The notes beneath the pieces are model-generated. The model did not search any database and was not told the DNA's origin. It was given only the letters and a program-made list of their open reading frames with translations. DNA of 64,000 nt from Pseudorhodoferax sp. Leaf274. GTDB taxonomy: Bacteria; Pseudomonadota; Gammaproteobacteria; Burkholderiales; Burkholderiaceae_C. Below, one piece after another: positions 1 through 9,365 of this stretch. Positions within the stretch are counted from its first letter, which is position 1; each line of letters begins with the position of its first letter. The position numbers and the translations under genes were made by a program. The DNA is taken from positions 62,001 to 126,000 of the forward strand of contig NZ_LMNA01000007.1 in the NCBI RefSeq assembly GCF_001422445.1. The letters are read 5' to 3'.

Positions 1-1
1 C

Positions 2-1561
2 GTGGCCAACGGGCACAGCACCATCACGCCGTGCAACAGCGGCCTGCAGAAGCTGGCCGACGCGGCGATCGCCGGCATCGAGGCAGCCGGCGGCAACGCC
101 CAGGTGTTCGGCACGCCCACCATCTCCGACGGCATGGCCATGGGCACCGAGGGCATGAAGTACTCGCTCGTCAGCCGCGAGGTCATCAGCGACTGCATCG
201 AGACCTGCGTCGGTGGCCAGTGGATGGACGGCGTGCTGGTGGTGGGCGGCTGCGACAAGAACATGCCCGGCGGCATGATGGGCATGCTGCGCGCCAACGT
301 GCCGGCCATCTACGTCTACGGCGGCACCATCCTGCCGGGCCGCTACAAGGGCCAGGACCTGAACATCGTCAGCGTGTTCGAGGCCGTGGGCCAGAACGCT
401 GCCGGCAACCTCAGCGACGAAGACCTGACCGAGATCGAACGCCGCGCCATCCCCGGCACGGGCTCGTGCGGCGGCATGTACACGGCCAACACCATGTCCA
501 GCGCCTTCGAGGCCCTGGGCATGAGCCTGCCCTACTCGTCCACGATGGCGAACCCGCACGACGAGAAGGAGAACTCGGCCCGGGAATCGGCCAAGGTGCT
601 CATCGAGGCCATCAAGAACGACCTCAAGCCGCGCGACATCGTGACCAAGAAGGCCATCGAGAACGCCGTCGCCGTGATCATGGCCACGGGCGGCTCGACC
701 AACGCGGTGCTGCACTTCCTGGCCATCGCCCACACGGCCGGCGTGGAGTGGACCATCGACGACTTCGAGCGCATGCGCAAGAAGGTGCCGGTGATCTGCG
801 ACTTGAAGCCCAGCGGCAAGTACCTGGCCGTGGACCTGCACCAGGCCGGCGGCATCCCGCAAGTGATGAAGGTGCTGCTGGACGCAGGCCTGTTGCACGG
901 CGACTGCATCACGATCACGGGCAAGACGATCGCCGAGACGCTGGCCGACGTGCCTGCGCTGCGCGCCGACCAGGACGTGATCCGCCCGATCGACAAGCCC
1001 ATGTACGACGAAGGCCACCTGGCCATCCTCAAGGGCAACCTCTCGCCCGAAGGCGCTGTGGCCAAGATCACGGGCCTGAAGAACCCCGTCATCACCGGCC
1101 CGGCCCGCGTGTTCGACGACGAGCAATCGGCGCTCAAGGCCATCCTGGACGGCAAGATCGTCGCAGGCGACGTGATGGTGCTGCGCTACCTGGGCCCCAA
1201 GGGCGGCCCCGGCATGCCCGAGATGCTGGCGCCCACGGGCGCGCTGATCGGCGCCGGCCTGGGCGAGAGCGTGGGCCTGATCACCGACGGCCGCTTCTCC
1301 GGCGGCACCTGGGGCATGGTGGTGGGCCACGTGGCGCCCGAGGCCGCAGCCGGCGGCACCATCGCGTTCGTGCAGGAGGGCGACTCCATCACCATCGATG
1401 CACACGAGCTCAAGCTGGAACTCAACGTGCCCGAGGCCGAGATCGCCAAGCGCCGCGAAGGCTGGACACCCCCTGCCCCGCGCTACACGCGCGGCGTGCA
1501 GGCCAAGTTCGCGTTCAACGCGAGCACCGCCAGCAAGGGCGCGGTGCTGGACGACTACTGA
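2..1561 (+). CDS. ilvD: Dihydroxy-acid dehydratase, 5'-truncated by window edge
   Basis: IlvD dehydrates 2,3-dihydroxy-3-methylbutanoate/-pentanoate to the 2-keto acids in valine, isoleucine and leucine synthesis in the cytoplasm. The visible 519 residues begin at an [11 protein letters not shown] segment that is internal in the family, and the GTG at base 2 is simply an in-frame Val, so the real start lies left of the window. The Fe-S ligand region GGCDKNMPG and the [14 protein letters not shown] stretch are present, as are [11 protein letters not shown] and the C-terminal GRFSGGT substrate/Mg region. The reading frame ends with a normal C-terminus (VLDDY). About 40-50 N-terminal residues are missing compared with typical IlvD. 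Confidence 0.97.
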   Translation: MANGHSTITPCNSGLQKLADAAIAGIEAAGGNAQVFGTPTISDGMAMGTEGMKYSLVSREVISDCIETCVGGQWMDGVLVVGGCDKNMPGGMMGMLRANVPAIYVYGGTILPGRYKGQDLNIVSVFEAVGQNAAGNLSDEDLTEIERRAIPGTGSCGGMYTANTMSSAFEALGMSLPYSSTMANPHDEKENSARESAKVLIEAIKNDLKPRDIVTKKAIENAVAVIMATGGSTNAVLHFLAIAHTAGVEWTIDDFERMRKKVPVICDLKPSGKYLAVDLHQAGGIPQVMKVLLDAGLLHGDCITITGKTIAETLADVPALRADQDVIRPIDKPMYDEGHLAILKGNLSPEGAVAKITGLKNPVITGPARVFDDEQSALKAILDGKIVAGDVMVLRYLGPKGGPGMPEMLAPTGALIGAGLGESVGLITDGRFSGGTWGMVVGHVAPEAAAGGTIAFVQEGDSITIDAHELKLELNVPEAEIAKRREGWTPPAPRYTRGVQAKFAFNASTASKGAVLDDY

Positions 1562-1577
1562 TCCAGGGCGCGCGGCG

Positions 1578-1820
1578 TCAGCGCCGCTTCCTGGGGTTCA
1601 GCCCCAGGGCGTCGCGCTGGCGTTCGACGCGGGCGGCCTTGCGCGCCTCGTCGCGTTCCATCGCGCGGCGCTTGGTGTAGCCCGTCGCGTCGGCCCAGGC
1701 CCACCACAGGATGGCCAGGCCGAACGGGGCCAGCACGACCCACCAGGCCCAGTTGGCGACCGGGCCGAACTCTGCCCACTTGAGCAGCAGCAGAACCAGG
1801 CCCAAACCCAGCAGATACAT
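1578..1820 (-). CDS. Small Trp-rich membrane protein
   Basis: An 80-residue protein with one or two hydrophobic segments (residues about 3-14 and 24-42) containing clustered tryptophans (WAWW, WWAW), then a strongly basic tail ending RKRR. This matches the 'small Trp-rich protein' family (TIGR04438-like) common in Burkholderiales; its function is not known. The start is backed by a Shine-Dalgarno (GGAGGACAAG on the minus strand) directly before ATG. It is convergent with ilvD (17 bp between stops) and divergent from the cytochrome c gene. Confidence 0.8.
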   Translation of the reverse strand: MYLLGLGLVLLLLKWAEFGPVANWAWWVVLAPFGLAILWWAWADATGYTKRRAMERDEARKAARVERQRDALGLNPRKRR

Positions 1821-1915
1821 CTTGTCCTCCTCTGGCGCAGCCCATCCGGGCCGGGGGAACCCCGTTCCCTAGAATGGGTCGAAAGACTGTACCCCAACCC
1901 CCAAGAGGAAGAACG

Positions 1916-2227
1916 ATGAAACAAGTGTTGCTTGGCACCGTCCTGCTTGCAGGCAGTGTGCTGGCCTTGCCGAGCTGGGCCGACGAGGCACTGGCCAAGT
2001 CCAAGAACTGCATGGCCTGCCATTCCGTCGACAAGAAGCTGGTCGGCCCCGCCTACAAGGACATCGCCGCCAAATACAAGGGCGACGGCAGCGCCGTCGA
2101 CAAGCTGGCCGTCAAGATCCAGAAGGGCGGCTCGGGCGTCTGGGGCCCGGTGCCCATGCCCGCGAACCCGCAGGTCAACGAGGCCGATGCCAAGAAGCTG
2201 GCGGCCTGGGTGATGGGGCTCAGCTGA
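1916..2227 (+). CDS. Periplasmic class I cytochrome c (c551/c552-like)
   Basis: A 103-residue small soluble cytochrome c, an electron carrier in the periplasm. Residues 1-21 form a Sec signal peptide (hydrophobic core LLGTVLLAGSVLALP, cleavage after SWA). A single heme-attachment motif CMACH follows, and the likely axial methionine lies in PVPMPANP near the C-terminus, as in the c8/c551 family. The ATG at 1916 is preferred over upstream in-frame starts because it has an AAGAGGAAG ribosome site and begins the signal peptide. A strong intrinsic terminator follows 31 bp after the stop, so this is a monocistronic unit. Confidence 0.93.
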   Translation: MKQVLLGTVLLAGSVLALPSWADEALAKSKNCMACHSVDKKLVGPAYKDIAAKYKGDGSAVDKLAVKIQKGGSGVWGPVPMPANPQVNEADAKKLAAWVMGLS

Positions 2228-2258
2228 ACCTGGCGCCCACGGGCTCCCACCCGACAGC

Positions 2259-2284
2259 AAGCCCGCCGCGCAGCGGGCTTTTTT
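2259..2284 (+). terminator. Rho-independent terminator after cytochrome c gene
   Basis: A perfect 8-bp stem (AAGCCCGC / GCGGGCTT) with a 6-nt loop runs straight into six T residues at 2279-2284. It ends the cytochrome c transcript just before the WYL regulator. Confidence 0.9.
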
Positions 2285-2311
2285 GTGGGCGCGCGCTCCT
2301 ACACTGCGGCC

Positions 2312-3025
2312 ATGTCGAGAGCCGCCCGCCTGCTGCACCTGCTGGAACATCTGCGCGCCCAGCGCCGGCCGCTTCCCGGCCCGCAGCTGGCGGACCGAGC
2401 CGGCATCAGCCTGCGCACGCTGTACCGCGACATCGCCACCTTGCGCGAACAGGGCGCGCGGATCGAAGGCGACCCGGGCGTGGGCTATGTCTTGCGGCCG
2501 GGCTTCACGCTGCCGCCGCTGATGTTCAGCGAGGAGGAACTGGAGGCCTTGGTGCTGGGTGCGCGCTGGGTGGCCAGCCAGTCGGCCGACCCCGCGCTGG
2601 TGCAGGCGGCCCAGGGCGTGATGAACCGCATCGGCGCCACGCTGCCCGAGGCGCTGCGCATGGCGGTGCAGACCAGCGGCCTGTTCGTTCCCCCGCGGTC
2701 CGACCCGCGGCCCGCCACCCCCTGGCTGCCGGCGCTGCGCCAGGCCGTGCGGGCAGAGCACGCCGTGTGGCTGGACTACCTGGACGAGGCCGGCCAGACC
2801 ACGCGGCGGCGCGTGTGGCCGTTCGCGATGGCCTTCTTCGAGCAGGCCCGGCTGATGGCCGCCTGGTGCGAGCTGCGGCAGGACTTCCGGCATTTCCGCG
2901 CCGACCGCGTGCTGGACCTGACCGACACGGGCGAGCGCTATCCCGAGCGCCGCCACCTGCTGATCCGCCGCTGGAGCGTGCGCATGGGCCACGCGCACCA
3001 TGCGCAGACTGCTGACAGAAGCTGA
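2312..3025 (+). CDS. HTH/WYL-domain transcriptional regulator (YafY-like)
   Basis: A 237-residue regulator of the DeoR-type HTH plus WYL family. The N-terminus carries a winged helix (LADRAGISLRTLYRDIATLREQGA, split motif around residues 25-50) followed by GVGYVLRPGF. The middle and C-terminal parts carry a WYL-like domain (VWLDYLDEAGQ, then RRRVWPFAMAF) that in this family senses ligands. ATG 2312 is chosen because it begins the HTH; an upstream in-frame start at 2285 would overlap the terminator T-run. The GST gene lies 53 bp downstream on the same strand, and this pairing of YafY-like regulator with a small enzyme is common, so the GST is a plausible target. Confidence 0.88.
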   Translation: MSRAARLLHLLEHLRAQRRPLPGPQLADRAGISLRTLYRDIATLREQGARIEGDPGVGYVLRPGFTLPPLMFSEEELEALVLGARWVASQSADPALVQAAQGVMNRIGATLPEALRMAVQTSGLFVPPRSDPRPATPWLPALRQAVRAEHAVWLDYLDEAGQTTRRRVWPFAMAFFEQARLMAAWCELRQDFRHFRADRVLDLTDTGERYPERRHLLIRRWSVRMGHAHHAQTADRS

Positions 3026-3078
3026 CACTGGCCCCCGCGACACTGGTGCTCCCCCCCCAACGACGAAAGGACCGCACC

Positions 3079-3693
3079 ATGACCGCTGCTCTGACCTTCT
3101 ACACCAACCCCATGTCGCGTGCCCGCGTGACGCGCTGGATGCTCGAGGAAACCGGCCTGCCCTACCAGACCGAGATCCTGGACTACGGCACCGGCATGAA
3201 GGCACCGGCCTACCGCGCCATCAACCCCATGGGCAAGGTGCCCGCGATCCGGCACGGCGACACCGTGGTGACCGAGAACGCCGCCATCTGCATGTACCTG
3301 GCCGACCTGGTGCCCGAGAAGAAGCTCGCACCGCCCGCAGGCAGCCCCGCGCGCGGCCCCTACTACCGCTGGATCAGCTTCATGGGGCCGCTGGAGCAGC
3401 TGATGGTGACCAAGTCCACCGGCGGCAAGATGCCCGATCCGGGCATGGCCGGCTTCGGCACCGAGGACGACCTGGTGCAGACGCTGGCAGGCGCCGTGCA
3501 GGACCGCGACCACCTGGCGGGCGACAGCTTCACGGCGGCCGATCTGCTGGTCTCCTCCTACATCGGCTGGTATCTGCAGTTCCAGCTGCTGCCGGCGCTG
3601 CCAGCCTTCACGCGCTTCGTCGAGCTGCACCGCGGCCGCCCGGCGGCAGCGCGCGCGTTCGAGCTGGATGGGCCGATCCCGGAACGCCGCTGA
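3079..3693 (+). CDS. Glutathione S-transferase family protein
   Basis: A 204-residue cytoplasmic GST-like enzyme. The N-terminal thioredoxin-like domain begins with TFYTNPMSRARVTRWMLEE (the Ser/Arg site region) and has the PMGKVPAIRHG cis-Pro segment and the TENAAICMYLAD glutathione-binding segment. The C-terminal all-alpha domain ends in a typical FTAADLLVSS signature. The start is set by a GAAAGG ribosome site 9 bp upstream of ATG 3079. It follows the WYL regulator and is probably co-regulated with it. The substrate is not identifiable from sequence. Confidence 0.92.
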   Translation: MTAALTFYTNPMSRARVTRWMLEETGLPYQTEILDYGTGMKAPAYRAINPMGKVPAIRHGDTVVTENAAICMYLADLVPEKKLAPPAGSPARGPYYRWISFMGPLEQLMVTKSTGGKMPDPGMAGFGTEDDLVQTLAGAVQDRDHLAGDSFTAADLLVSSYIGWYLQFQLLPALPAFTRFVELHRGRPAAARAFELDGPIPERR

Positions 3694-3846
3694 TGGCTGA
3701 CCGGTAGGACGGTGTGTCGGCCGCGGCCCGGCACGCCGTCATGGACATCGCCTCTGGCCGATCAGGCATGCCGGCCTACAGCCACGCCGGCCGCAGGGCG
3801 CCAGCATGGGCCGCCCAGGCGAGTCCGCCCCCAGCCAAGCCAGACG

Positions 3847-6516
3847 ATGCAAAACAACCCGCGCAGCCTTTACACGACGATCCTCGGTTTCCTGATGTGG
3901 CTGCCTGGCGCCCTGCTGTTCGCGGGAGGTGCCTGGTTGATGGTGCTGGGCGGCAGCATCTACTACGCCGTGGCCGGCCTGTTGCTGGCGCTGACCGGGT
4001 CGCTGGTGCACCGGCGGGCGCCGTCCGCCGTGTGGGCGTTCGCGGTGCTGTTCGCCGGATCGCTGGCCTGGGCCGTGTGGGAGTCCGGCCTGGACTGGTG
4101 GCCGCTGGCCGCGCGCATGGGCGTGCTGTTCATGCTCGGCGTGCTGATGCTGCTGCCCTGGACGCTGCGCCGGCTCGACGGGGGCCGCGTGCAGCCGCCC
4201 ATCGAAGCCCCCATAACCCCTCCTGGCACCCCGCCCACCGGCGGCCAGCCAGAGCCGGTGCGGCCTTCGCGCTTCGAACTCTTCACCCGCAACCACCGCG
4301 CCCACCGGGCGCCCCGCGCTGCCTCCTGGCGCCGCGGCGGCGGCATGGCGCTGAGCCTGGCCATGGCCTGCTTCGCGCTGCTGTCGGCGGTGACCTGGAT
4401 CCGCGACGTGCATGCGCTGGAGGGCGCGCTGCCGCCCTCGCAGGGTGCGCTGGTCGACCAGGGCTCGGCCGTGCGCGGCGTGCCGCCAGGCGAGTGGCAT
4501 GCCTATGGCCGCACCGGCTTCGGCCAGCGGTATTCGCCGCTCGCCGACATCACCCCTTCCAATGTCGCGGACCTGCAGGTTGTCTGGCACGCCCACACCG
4601 GCGACCTGCGCGGGCAGCCGGGCGACCCCGAGGAAACCACCTTCCAGGCGACGCCGCTGAAGATCGGCAACCGCCTGTACCTGTGCACGCCGCACCAGAC
4701 CGTGATGGCGCTGGACGCCACCACGGGGCAGGAGATCTGGCGCCACGACGCGAAGGTCAGCCGCAACCTCGCACTGCAGCACCTGACCTGCCGCGGCCTG
4801 TCGTACCAACCGCCAGCCGCTGCACCGGCACCGGCCGGCACCGCTGAAACCGCGGAAACCGACGCAGCGGCCGCGGCCGCAGGCGTCGCAGACGCGCCCG
4901 CCAGCGCGTCGGCCGATGCACCCGCAGCTGCTGCTGCCCCTGCATCGCCGGCGACGCCCGCCAGCCCCGCCCCCGACGCCACGGCGGCGGCATGCCCCAA
5001 CGGCAAGCTGTTCATGCCCACCGCCGACGGCCGGCTGCTGGCGCTCGATCCCGAACGCGGCGGCCCCTGCACCGCATTCGGCGGCGGCAAGGGCGAGATC
5101 GACCTGTGGCAGCACATGCCCAACCACCGCCCCGGGGCCTACTACTCGACCTCGCCGGTCGTCGTGACCGCGCGGCTCGTGATCGTCGGCGGCACGGTGC
5201 TCGACAACGTCTCGACCGCCGAGCAATCCGGCGTGATCCGCGCTTTCGACATCGAGACCGGCGCCCTGGTCTGGAACTGGGATTCCGGCAATCCCGACAC
5301 GACCACGCCCATCGCAGAGGGCGCGCGCTACACGGTCAACTCGCCCAACAGCTGGTCGATCTCCAGCGTGGACGAGGCGCTCGGCATGGTCTATGTGCCC
5401 ATGGGCAACCAGCCGCCCGACCAGTGGGGCGGCAACCGCAGCGCGGCGGTGGAGAAGTATTCGTCGTCGGTGGTGGCGCTGGACCTCGCCACCGGCCAGG
5501 TGCGGTGGGTCTTCCAGACCGTGCACCACGACCTGTGGGACTACGACGTGCCGGCCCAGCCCTCGCTCGTGGACCTGAACATCGACGGTGCCACCGTCCC
5601 GGCGCTGGTGCAGCCCACCAAGCAGGGCGAACTGTTCGTGCTCGACCGCCGCACGGGCGTGCCCATCCGCCCGCAGGCCGACACGCCCGCGCCGCAGGGC
5701 GCCGCGCAGGGCGACCGGACCGCCGCCACGCAACCCCGGGCCGCGATCTCCTTCGACCCGCCCATGCTGCGCGAACGCAGCATGTGGGGCGTGACCATGT
5801 TCGACCAGCTGGCGTGCCGCATCGCGTTCAAGCGCCTGCGCTACGAAGGCCGCTTCACCCCGCCCTCCACCCAGGGCTCGTTGATCCATCCCGGCAACTT
5901 CGGCGTCTTCAACTGGGGCGGCGTGGCGGTCGACCCGCGGCGCCAGATCGCGTTCACCACGCCGACCTACCTGCCTTTCGTGTCGACACTGGTGCCGCGG
6001 CCCGACGACACGGCCCTGATGGTGCAGAAGGACGGCCCTCCCGCGGGCGCCCTGCCGGCGCTCAACGAGAACTTCGGCGCGCCGTTCGCGGTCAAGCTCG
6101 GGCCTTTTCTGTCGCCGCTCGGCGTCCCGTGCGTCGCGCCGCCATGGGGCTACGTGGCCGGTGCCGACCTGACCTCCGGCAAGATCGTCTGGCAGCACCG
6201 CAACGGCACGGTGCGCGACCTGTCGCCCATCCCGGTGCCGATCCGCATGGGTGTGCCCAACCTCGGCGGCCCCATCGTCACCGCTGGCGGTGTCGCCTTC
6301 CTCTCGGGCTCGCTGGACAACTACGTGCGCGCCTACGACGTCACCAGCGGCAAGCAGCTCTGGGAGAGCCGGCTGCCGGCCGGCGGCCAGGCCACGCCGA
6401 TGACCTACACGGCCGACGACGGCCGGCAGTTCGTGCTGGTGGTGGCCGGCGGGCATGGATCGCTGGGCACCACGCCGGGCGATTCGGTCATCGCCTACGC
6501 CCTGCCCAAGCGCTGA
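3847..6516 (+). CDS. Membrane-bound PQQ-dependent dehydrogenase (glucose/quinate/shikimate family)
   Basis: An 889-residue quinoprotein that oxidises a sugar or cyclic polyol in the periplasm and passes electrons to ubiquinone. The first 140 residues form about four to five membrane segments, and another hydrophobic segment lies near residues 165-185, as in membrane glucose dehydrogenase. The rest is an eight-bladed PQQ propeller with [45 protein letters not shown] and the active-site region [10 protein letters not shown] (residues 560-569). An Ala/Pro-rich stretch of about 60 residues (about 321-380) interrupts the propeller just before [16 protein letters not shown] 3847 begins the membrane anchor; in-frame sequence upstream has no hydrophobic or family character. 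No PQQ-synthesis genes are nearby. Glucose versus quinate specificity cannot be decided here. Confidence 0.93.
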   Translation: MQNNPRSLYTTILGFLMWLPGALLFAGGAWLMVLGGSIYYAVAGLLLALTGSLVHRRAPSAVWAFAVLFAGSLAWAVWESGLDWWPLAARMGVLFMLGVLMLLPWTLRRLDGGRVQPPIEAPITPPGTPPTGGQPEPVRPSRFELFTRNHRAHRAPRAASWRRGGGMALSLAMACFALLSAVTWIRDVHALEGALPPSQGALVDQGSAVRGVPPGEWHAYGRTGFGQRYSPLADITPSNVADLQVVWHAHTGDLRGQPGDPEETTFQATPLKIGNRLYLCTPHQTVMALDATTGQEIWRHDAKVSRNLALQHLTCRGLSYQPPAAAPAPAGTAETAETDAAAAAAGVADAPASASADAPAAAAAPASPATPASPAPDATAAACPNGKLFMPTADGRLLALDPERGGPCTAFGGGKGEIDLWQHMPNHRPGAYYSTSPVVVTARLVIVGGTVLDNVSTAEQSGVIRAFDIETGALVWNWDSGNPDTTTPIAEGARYTVNSPNSWSISSVDEALGMVYVPMGNQPPDQWGGNRSAAVEKYSSSVVALDLATGQVRWVFQTVHHDLWDYDVPAQPSLVDLNIDGATVPALVQPTKQGELFVLDRRTGVPIRPQADTPAPQGAAQGDRTAATQPRAAISFDPPMLRERSMWGVTMFDQLACRIAFKRLRYEGRFTPPSTQGSLIHPGNFGVFNWGGVAVDPRRQIAFTTPTYLPFVSTLVPRPDDTALMVQKDGPPAGALPALNENFGAPFAVKLGPFLSPLGVPCVAPPWGYVAGADLTSGKIVWQHRNGTVRDLSPIPVPIRMGVPNLGGPIVTAGGVAFLSGSLDNYVRAYDVTSGKQLWESRLPAGGQATPMTYTADDGRQFVLVVAGGHGSLGTTPGDSVIAYALPKR

Positions 6517-6583
6517 GCCGGCCCCAGGCCCCTGGCGCGCCACGGGGCGCGCGGCCGCCATGCCATCGGCCCTCGGCGGCCCG

Positions 6584-6611
6584 TTGCTGCACCGCAGCAC
6601 AGCCCTACAAT
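6584..6611 (+). promoter_or_regulatory. Possible sigma70 promoter for yqhA-like gene
   Basis: TTGCTG at 6584-6589 and TACAAT at 6606-6611 are separated by 16 bp and lie just upstream of ATG 6639. The -10 is good and the -35 is fair; this is a pattern match only. Confidence 0.4.
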
Positions 6612-6638
6612 CCGGCGCCCCCACCAACGCCGACACAC

Positions 6639-7244
6639 ATGTCCGACCCGCTGCAACCCGCCAAAACCTCGCCGATGCGCCCATTGGCCAAGATGATCTT
6701 CGCCAGCCGCTGGCTGCAACTGCCGCTGTATTTGGGCCTGATCGTCGCGCAGGGCGTGTATGTGGTGCACTTCCTGGTGGAACTGCTGCACCTGGTCGAG
6801 GCCGCCTTCGGCAACCAGACGGCCCTGCAGGCGCTGATCAACAGCATCGGCTACAAGACCGACGCTCCGATCACGACGCTCAACGAGACCGTGATCATGC
6901 TGGTCGTGCTCGCGCTCATCGACGTGGTCATGATCTCCAACCTGCTGATCATGGTGATCGTGGGCGGCTACGAAACCTTCGTGAGCCGCATGAACCTGGA
7001 AGGCCACGAAGACCAGCCCGAGTGGCTGAGCCACGTGAACGCCTCGGTGCTCAAGGTCAAGCTGGCGATGTCCATCATCGGCATCAGCTCGATCCACCTG
7101 CTCAAGACCTTCATCAATGCCGACAACTACACCGACAAGGTGCTGATCGCGCAGACCGCGATCCACATCGCCTTCCTGCTGTCGGCCATGGCCATCGCCT
7201 ACACCGACAAGCTGATGTCGTCCACGGCCAGCGGCAGGCACTGA
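6639..7244 (+). CDS. YqhA/UPF0114 family inner-membrane protein
   Basis: A 201-residue integral membrane protein of the TIGR00645/UPF0114 family, whose function is unknown. Three to four hydrophobic segments are visible: [21 protein letters not shown] (split around residues 25-45), [34 protein letters not shown] and a C-terminal [17 protein letters not shown]. The family-typical [10 protein letters not shown] and [15 protein letters not shown] segments are present. The start at 6639 is the first ATG that gives the family N-terminus; the open frame extends far upstream only as a shadow of the dehydrogenase gene. Confidence 0.9.
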   Translation: MSDPLQPAKTSPMRPLAKMIFASRWLQLPLYLGLIVAQGVYVVHFLVELLHLVEAAFGNQTALQALINSIGYKTDAPITTLNETVIMLVVLALIDVVMISNLLIMVIVGGYETFVSRMNLEGHEDQPEWLSHVNASVLKVKLAMSIIGISSIHLLKTFINADNYTDKVLIAQTAIHIAFLLSAMAIAYTDKLMSSTASGRH

Positions 7245-7268
7245 GATCCGGCCGGCGGGCCGGTGGCG

Positions 7269-8174
7269 TCATGCCGGTCGCTGCCGACCCACGGCCTCGA
7301 CCAGGGCATCGCGCAGGCCCAGCGCGGCGCCCTCCAGCGGCTTGTCACGCGGGAACACCAGCGCCAGCTCCGCATCGTCGAGCGCGAGCAGTGGCCGGGC
7401 CACCAGGCCCTGCCGCTGGGCATAGCGTGCGCCCAGCGTCTCCACGATCGCCACACCCAGCTGCTCGGCCGCGAACGCGCAGGCGGCGAACGACTGCGAC
7501 ACCTCCATCACCGGCCGCAACGCCAGCCCCGCGGCCGCCATCGCCTGCTGCGTCGCCAGGCCTGCCGGCAGGGCCGGCGACAGCACGATCAGGTCCAGCG
7601 CCGCGGCTTCGGCCAGGCTGAGCGCCGTGTCGCTGCGCACCCGCGGATGGTCGGGGTGGAACACCGCATGCAGGCTCAGCCGGGCCAGCCGCTCCCGCGC
7701 GATGCGCTCGCCGGCCGTGGCCGGGCCGGTGATGACGAGGCCCAGGTCGATCCGGTGGTCTGCCGCCATGTCCATGATCTCCAGCGCCGTGCCCGCGCGC
7801 ACGGTGACCGCCACCTGCGGATGCGCGCGCCGCACCGGCACCAGCGCCTGCGGCAGCAGCATGGTGGCCGCCACCGCCACGGCGCCCACGTTCAGCCGCG
7901 CCGTGGCGCCCTGGCGGATGTCGCGGGCCAAGCGCTCCACCGCGTCCATCGCCGACAGCGCGGTCAACACCTCGGGGATCAGCGCGCGCGCCTGGCTGGT
8001 CAGCTGCAACCGGCGCTGGTTGCGGCTGAACAGCGCGAAGCCCAACCGCGTCTCCAGGCCCCGCAGCACGGCGCTGGCCGCAGGCTGGCTCATGTGCACG
8101 CTGTCGGCTGCCGCTGTCACGGTCGGATGCAGGTACATCGCGCGCAGCAGGGCGAGTTCACGACGGTTCAGCAT
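7269..8174 (-). CDS. LysR-family transcriptional regulator
   Basis: A 301-residue LysR regulator: N-terminal winged helix (PTVTAAADSVHMSQPAASAV split motif, residues about 16-40) and a C-terminal periplasmic-binding-like effector domain. It is divergent from the enolase-superfamily/Bug gene pair and is their likely regulator. Start 8174 (MLNRREL) is preferred over the alternative at 8204 because it places the HTH at the usual distance from the N-terminus and leaves a palindrome (8181-8190) in the divergent control region rather than in the coding sequence. Confidence 0.9.
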   Translation of the reverse strand: MLNRRELALLRAMYLHPTVTAAADSVHMSQPAASAVLRGLETRLGFALFSRNQRRLQLTSQARALIPEVLTALSAMDAVERLARDIRQGATARLNVGAVAVAATMLLPQALVPVRRAHPQVAVTVRAGTALEIMDMAADHRIDLGLVITGPATAGERIARERLARLSLHAVFHPDHPRVRSDTALSLAEAAALDLIVLSPALPAGLATQQAMAAAGLALRPVMEVSQSFAACAFAAEQLGVAIVETLGARYAQRQGLVARPLLALDDAELALVFPRDKPLEGAALGLRDALVEAVGRQRPA

Positions 8175-8180
8175 CAGGAT

Positions 8181-8190
8181 TTCATATGAA
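8181..8190. promoter_or_regulatory. Palindrome in divergent LysR control region
   Basis: TTCATATGAA is a perfect 10-bp palindrome between the divergent LysR gene and the enolase-superfamily gene, a plausible part of a LysR operator. Pattern only. Confidence 0.3.
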
Positions 8191-8243
8191 GTCAGCCAGT
8201 TCATCTATTTGACCATCGGTGGGCTGGCGCCCAAGAATCCCGG

Positions 8244-9341
8244 ATGCCCGCCAACACCATCGCTTCGGTCCACTGCATTCCCATGCGGCTGCCCTTCCAC
8301 CACTGGAGCCAGCCGCCACTGTTCGCCGGCCGGCCGCGCAACAAGCTCGACAGCGCCCTGGTGCGGCTGGAGACGCAGGACGGCACCGTGGCCTGGGGCG
8401 AGTCGTATTGCGTGGAGCCGCGCGCGCTGCAGGCGGTCTTCGAGACGCTGATCGCACCCCTGGCCTGCGGCCGTCAGGCCGACGACGAGAGCCTGCTGCC
8501 CGGCATGCAGCGCGCGCTGCACAACCTGGGGCGTTCCGGCCCCGTGGTGCACGCGCTGGCCGGCCTGGACATCGCGCTGTGGGACCTGCGTGCCAAGCGT
8601 GCCGGCCTGCCGCTGCATGCACTGCTGGGCGGCAAACGCCGCGACCAGGTGCGCGTCTACGCCTCGCTGCTGCAGTACTACGCCGACGAGAGCCTGCTCG
8701 CGCAGGTGACGGACCGTGCGCTGGCCGAGGGCTACACCGAGATCAAGCTGCACGAGCGCACGGCCCCGGCCCTGGCTGCCGTGCGCCGCACCACCGGCCC
8801 CGGCGTGCCCATCATGGTCGACACCAACTGCGCCTGGCTGCCGCACGAGGCGCAGGCCGCCATCGCCGCCATGCTGCCGCACGCCCCGTTCTGGATCGAG
8901 GAGCCGGTCTGGCCGCCCGAGGACGGCGAGGCGCTGGCCGCCCTGCGCCAGCGCTGCCCGGTGCCGCTGGCCGTGGGCGAGAACGCTGCCAGCGCGCTGG
9001 CGCTGCGCCGCATGGCGGAGCAGGCGACGGTGCAATACCTGCAGCCCAGCGTGATCAAGCTCGGGCTGACGGCCGCGCTGGACATCGCCAGCGCCTGCGC
9101 CGCCACGGGCGTGGTCTGCGCCCCGCAGGTCGCGTTCTTCGGCCCCGGCTTCCTGGCCAGCCTGCACCTGATCGCCGCGCAGCAGGCCGAGGTCTCGCTG
9201 GAGCGGCTGTATGTCGAACTGGCCCACGTGCCCTACGCGCGCACCGTGCCCATCGAGCACGGCTGGCTGCAAGTGCCCGATGCCCCCGGCCTGGGCGCCG
9301 ACCCCGAGCCGGCGCTCGCCGAAGGCCGCTACGCGAACTGA
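8244..9341 (+). CDS. Mandelate racemase/muconate-lactonizing enzyme family protein
   Basis: A 365-residue enolase-superfamily enzyme that would abstract the alpha proton of a carboxylate substrate in a Mg-dependent reaction. Residues 1-125 form the capping domain (SALVRLETQDG, then GLDIALWDL). The barrel carries the base region EIKLHE (where family members usually have KxK), the metal ligands in MVDTNCAW, WIEEPVWP and VGENAAS, and a late QPSVIKLGGL-like segment (QPSVIKLGL). The precise reaction is unknown, and the KxH in place of KxK argues against a plain muconate cycloisomerase. The Bug receptor pseudogene follows 24 bp later, suggesting one catabolic operon for an organic acid. Confidence 0.9.
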   Translation: MPANTIASVHCIPMRLPFHHWSQPPLFAGRPRNKLDSALVRLETQDGTVAWGESYCVEPRALQAVFETLIAPLACGRQADDESLLPGMQRALHNLGRSGPVVHALAGLDIALWDLRAKRAGLPLHALLGGKRRDQVRVYASLLQYYADESLLAQVTDRALAEGYTEIKLHERTAPALAAVRRTTGPGVPIMVDTNCAWLPHEAQAAIAAMLPHAPFWIEEPVWPPEDGEALAALRQRCPVPLAVGENAASALALRRMAEQATVQYLQPSVIKLGLTAALDIASACAATGVVCAPQVAFFGPGFLASLHLIAAQQAEVSLERLYVELAHVPYARTVPIEHGWLQVPDAPGLGADPEPALAEGRYAN

Positions 9342-9365
9342 ACCACGACGACTGGAGACCTCCCC

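Noticed and set aside
2-40. GTG at base 2 as the true ilvD start
   Set aside because: The protein begins in the middle of a conserved IlvD segment, so the gene is cut by the window edge.
3739-6684. A 981-codon minus-strand open frame opposite the PQQ dehydrogenase
   Set aside because: Antisense shadow with low-complexity composition; the plus-strand quinoprotein explains the coding signal.
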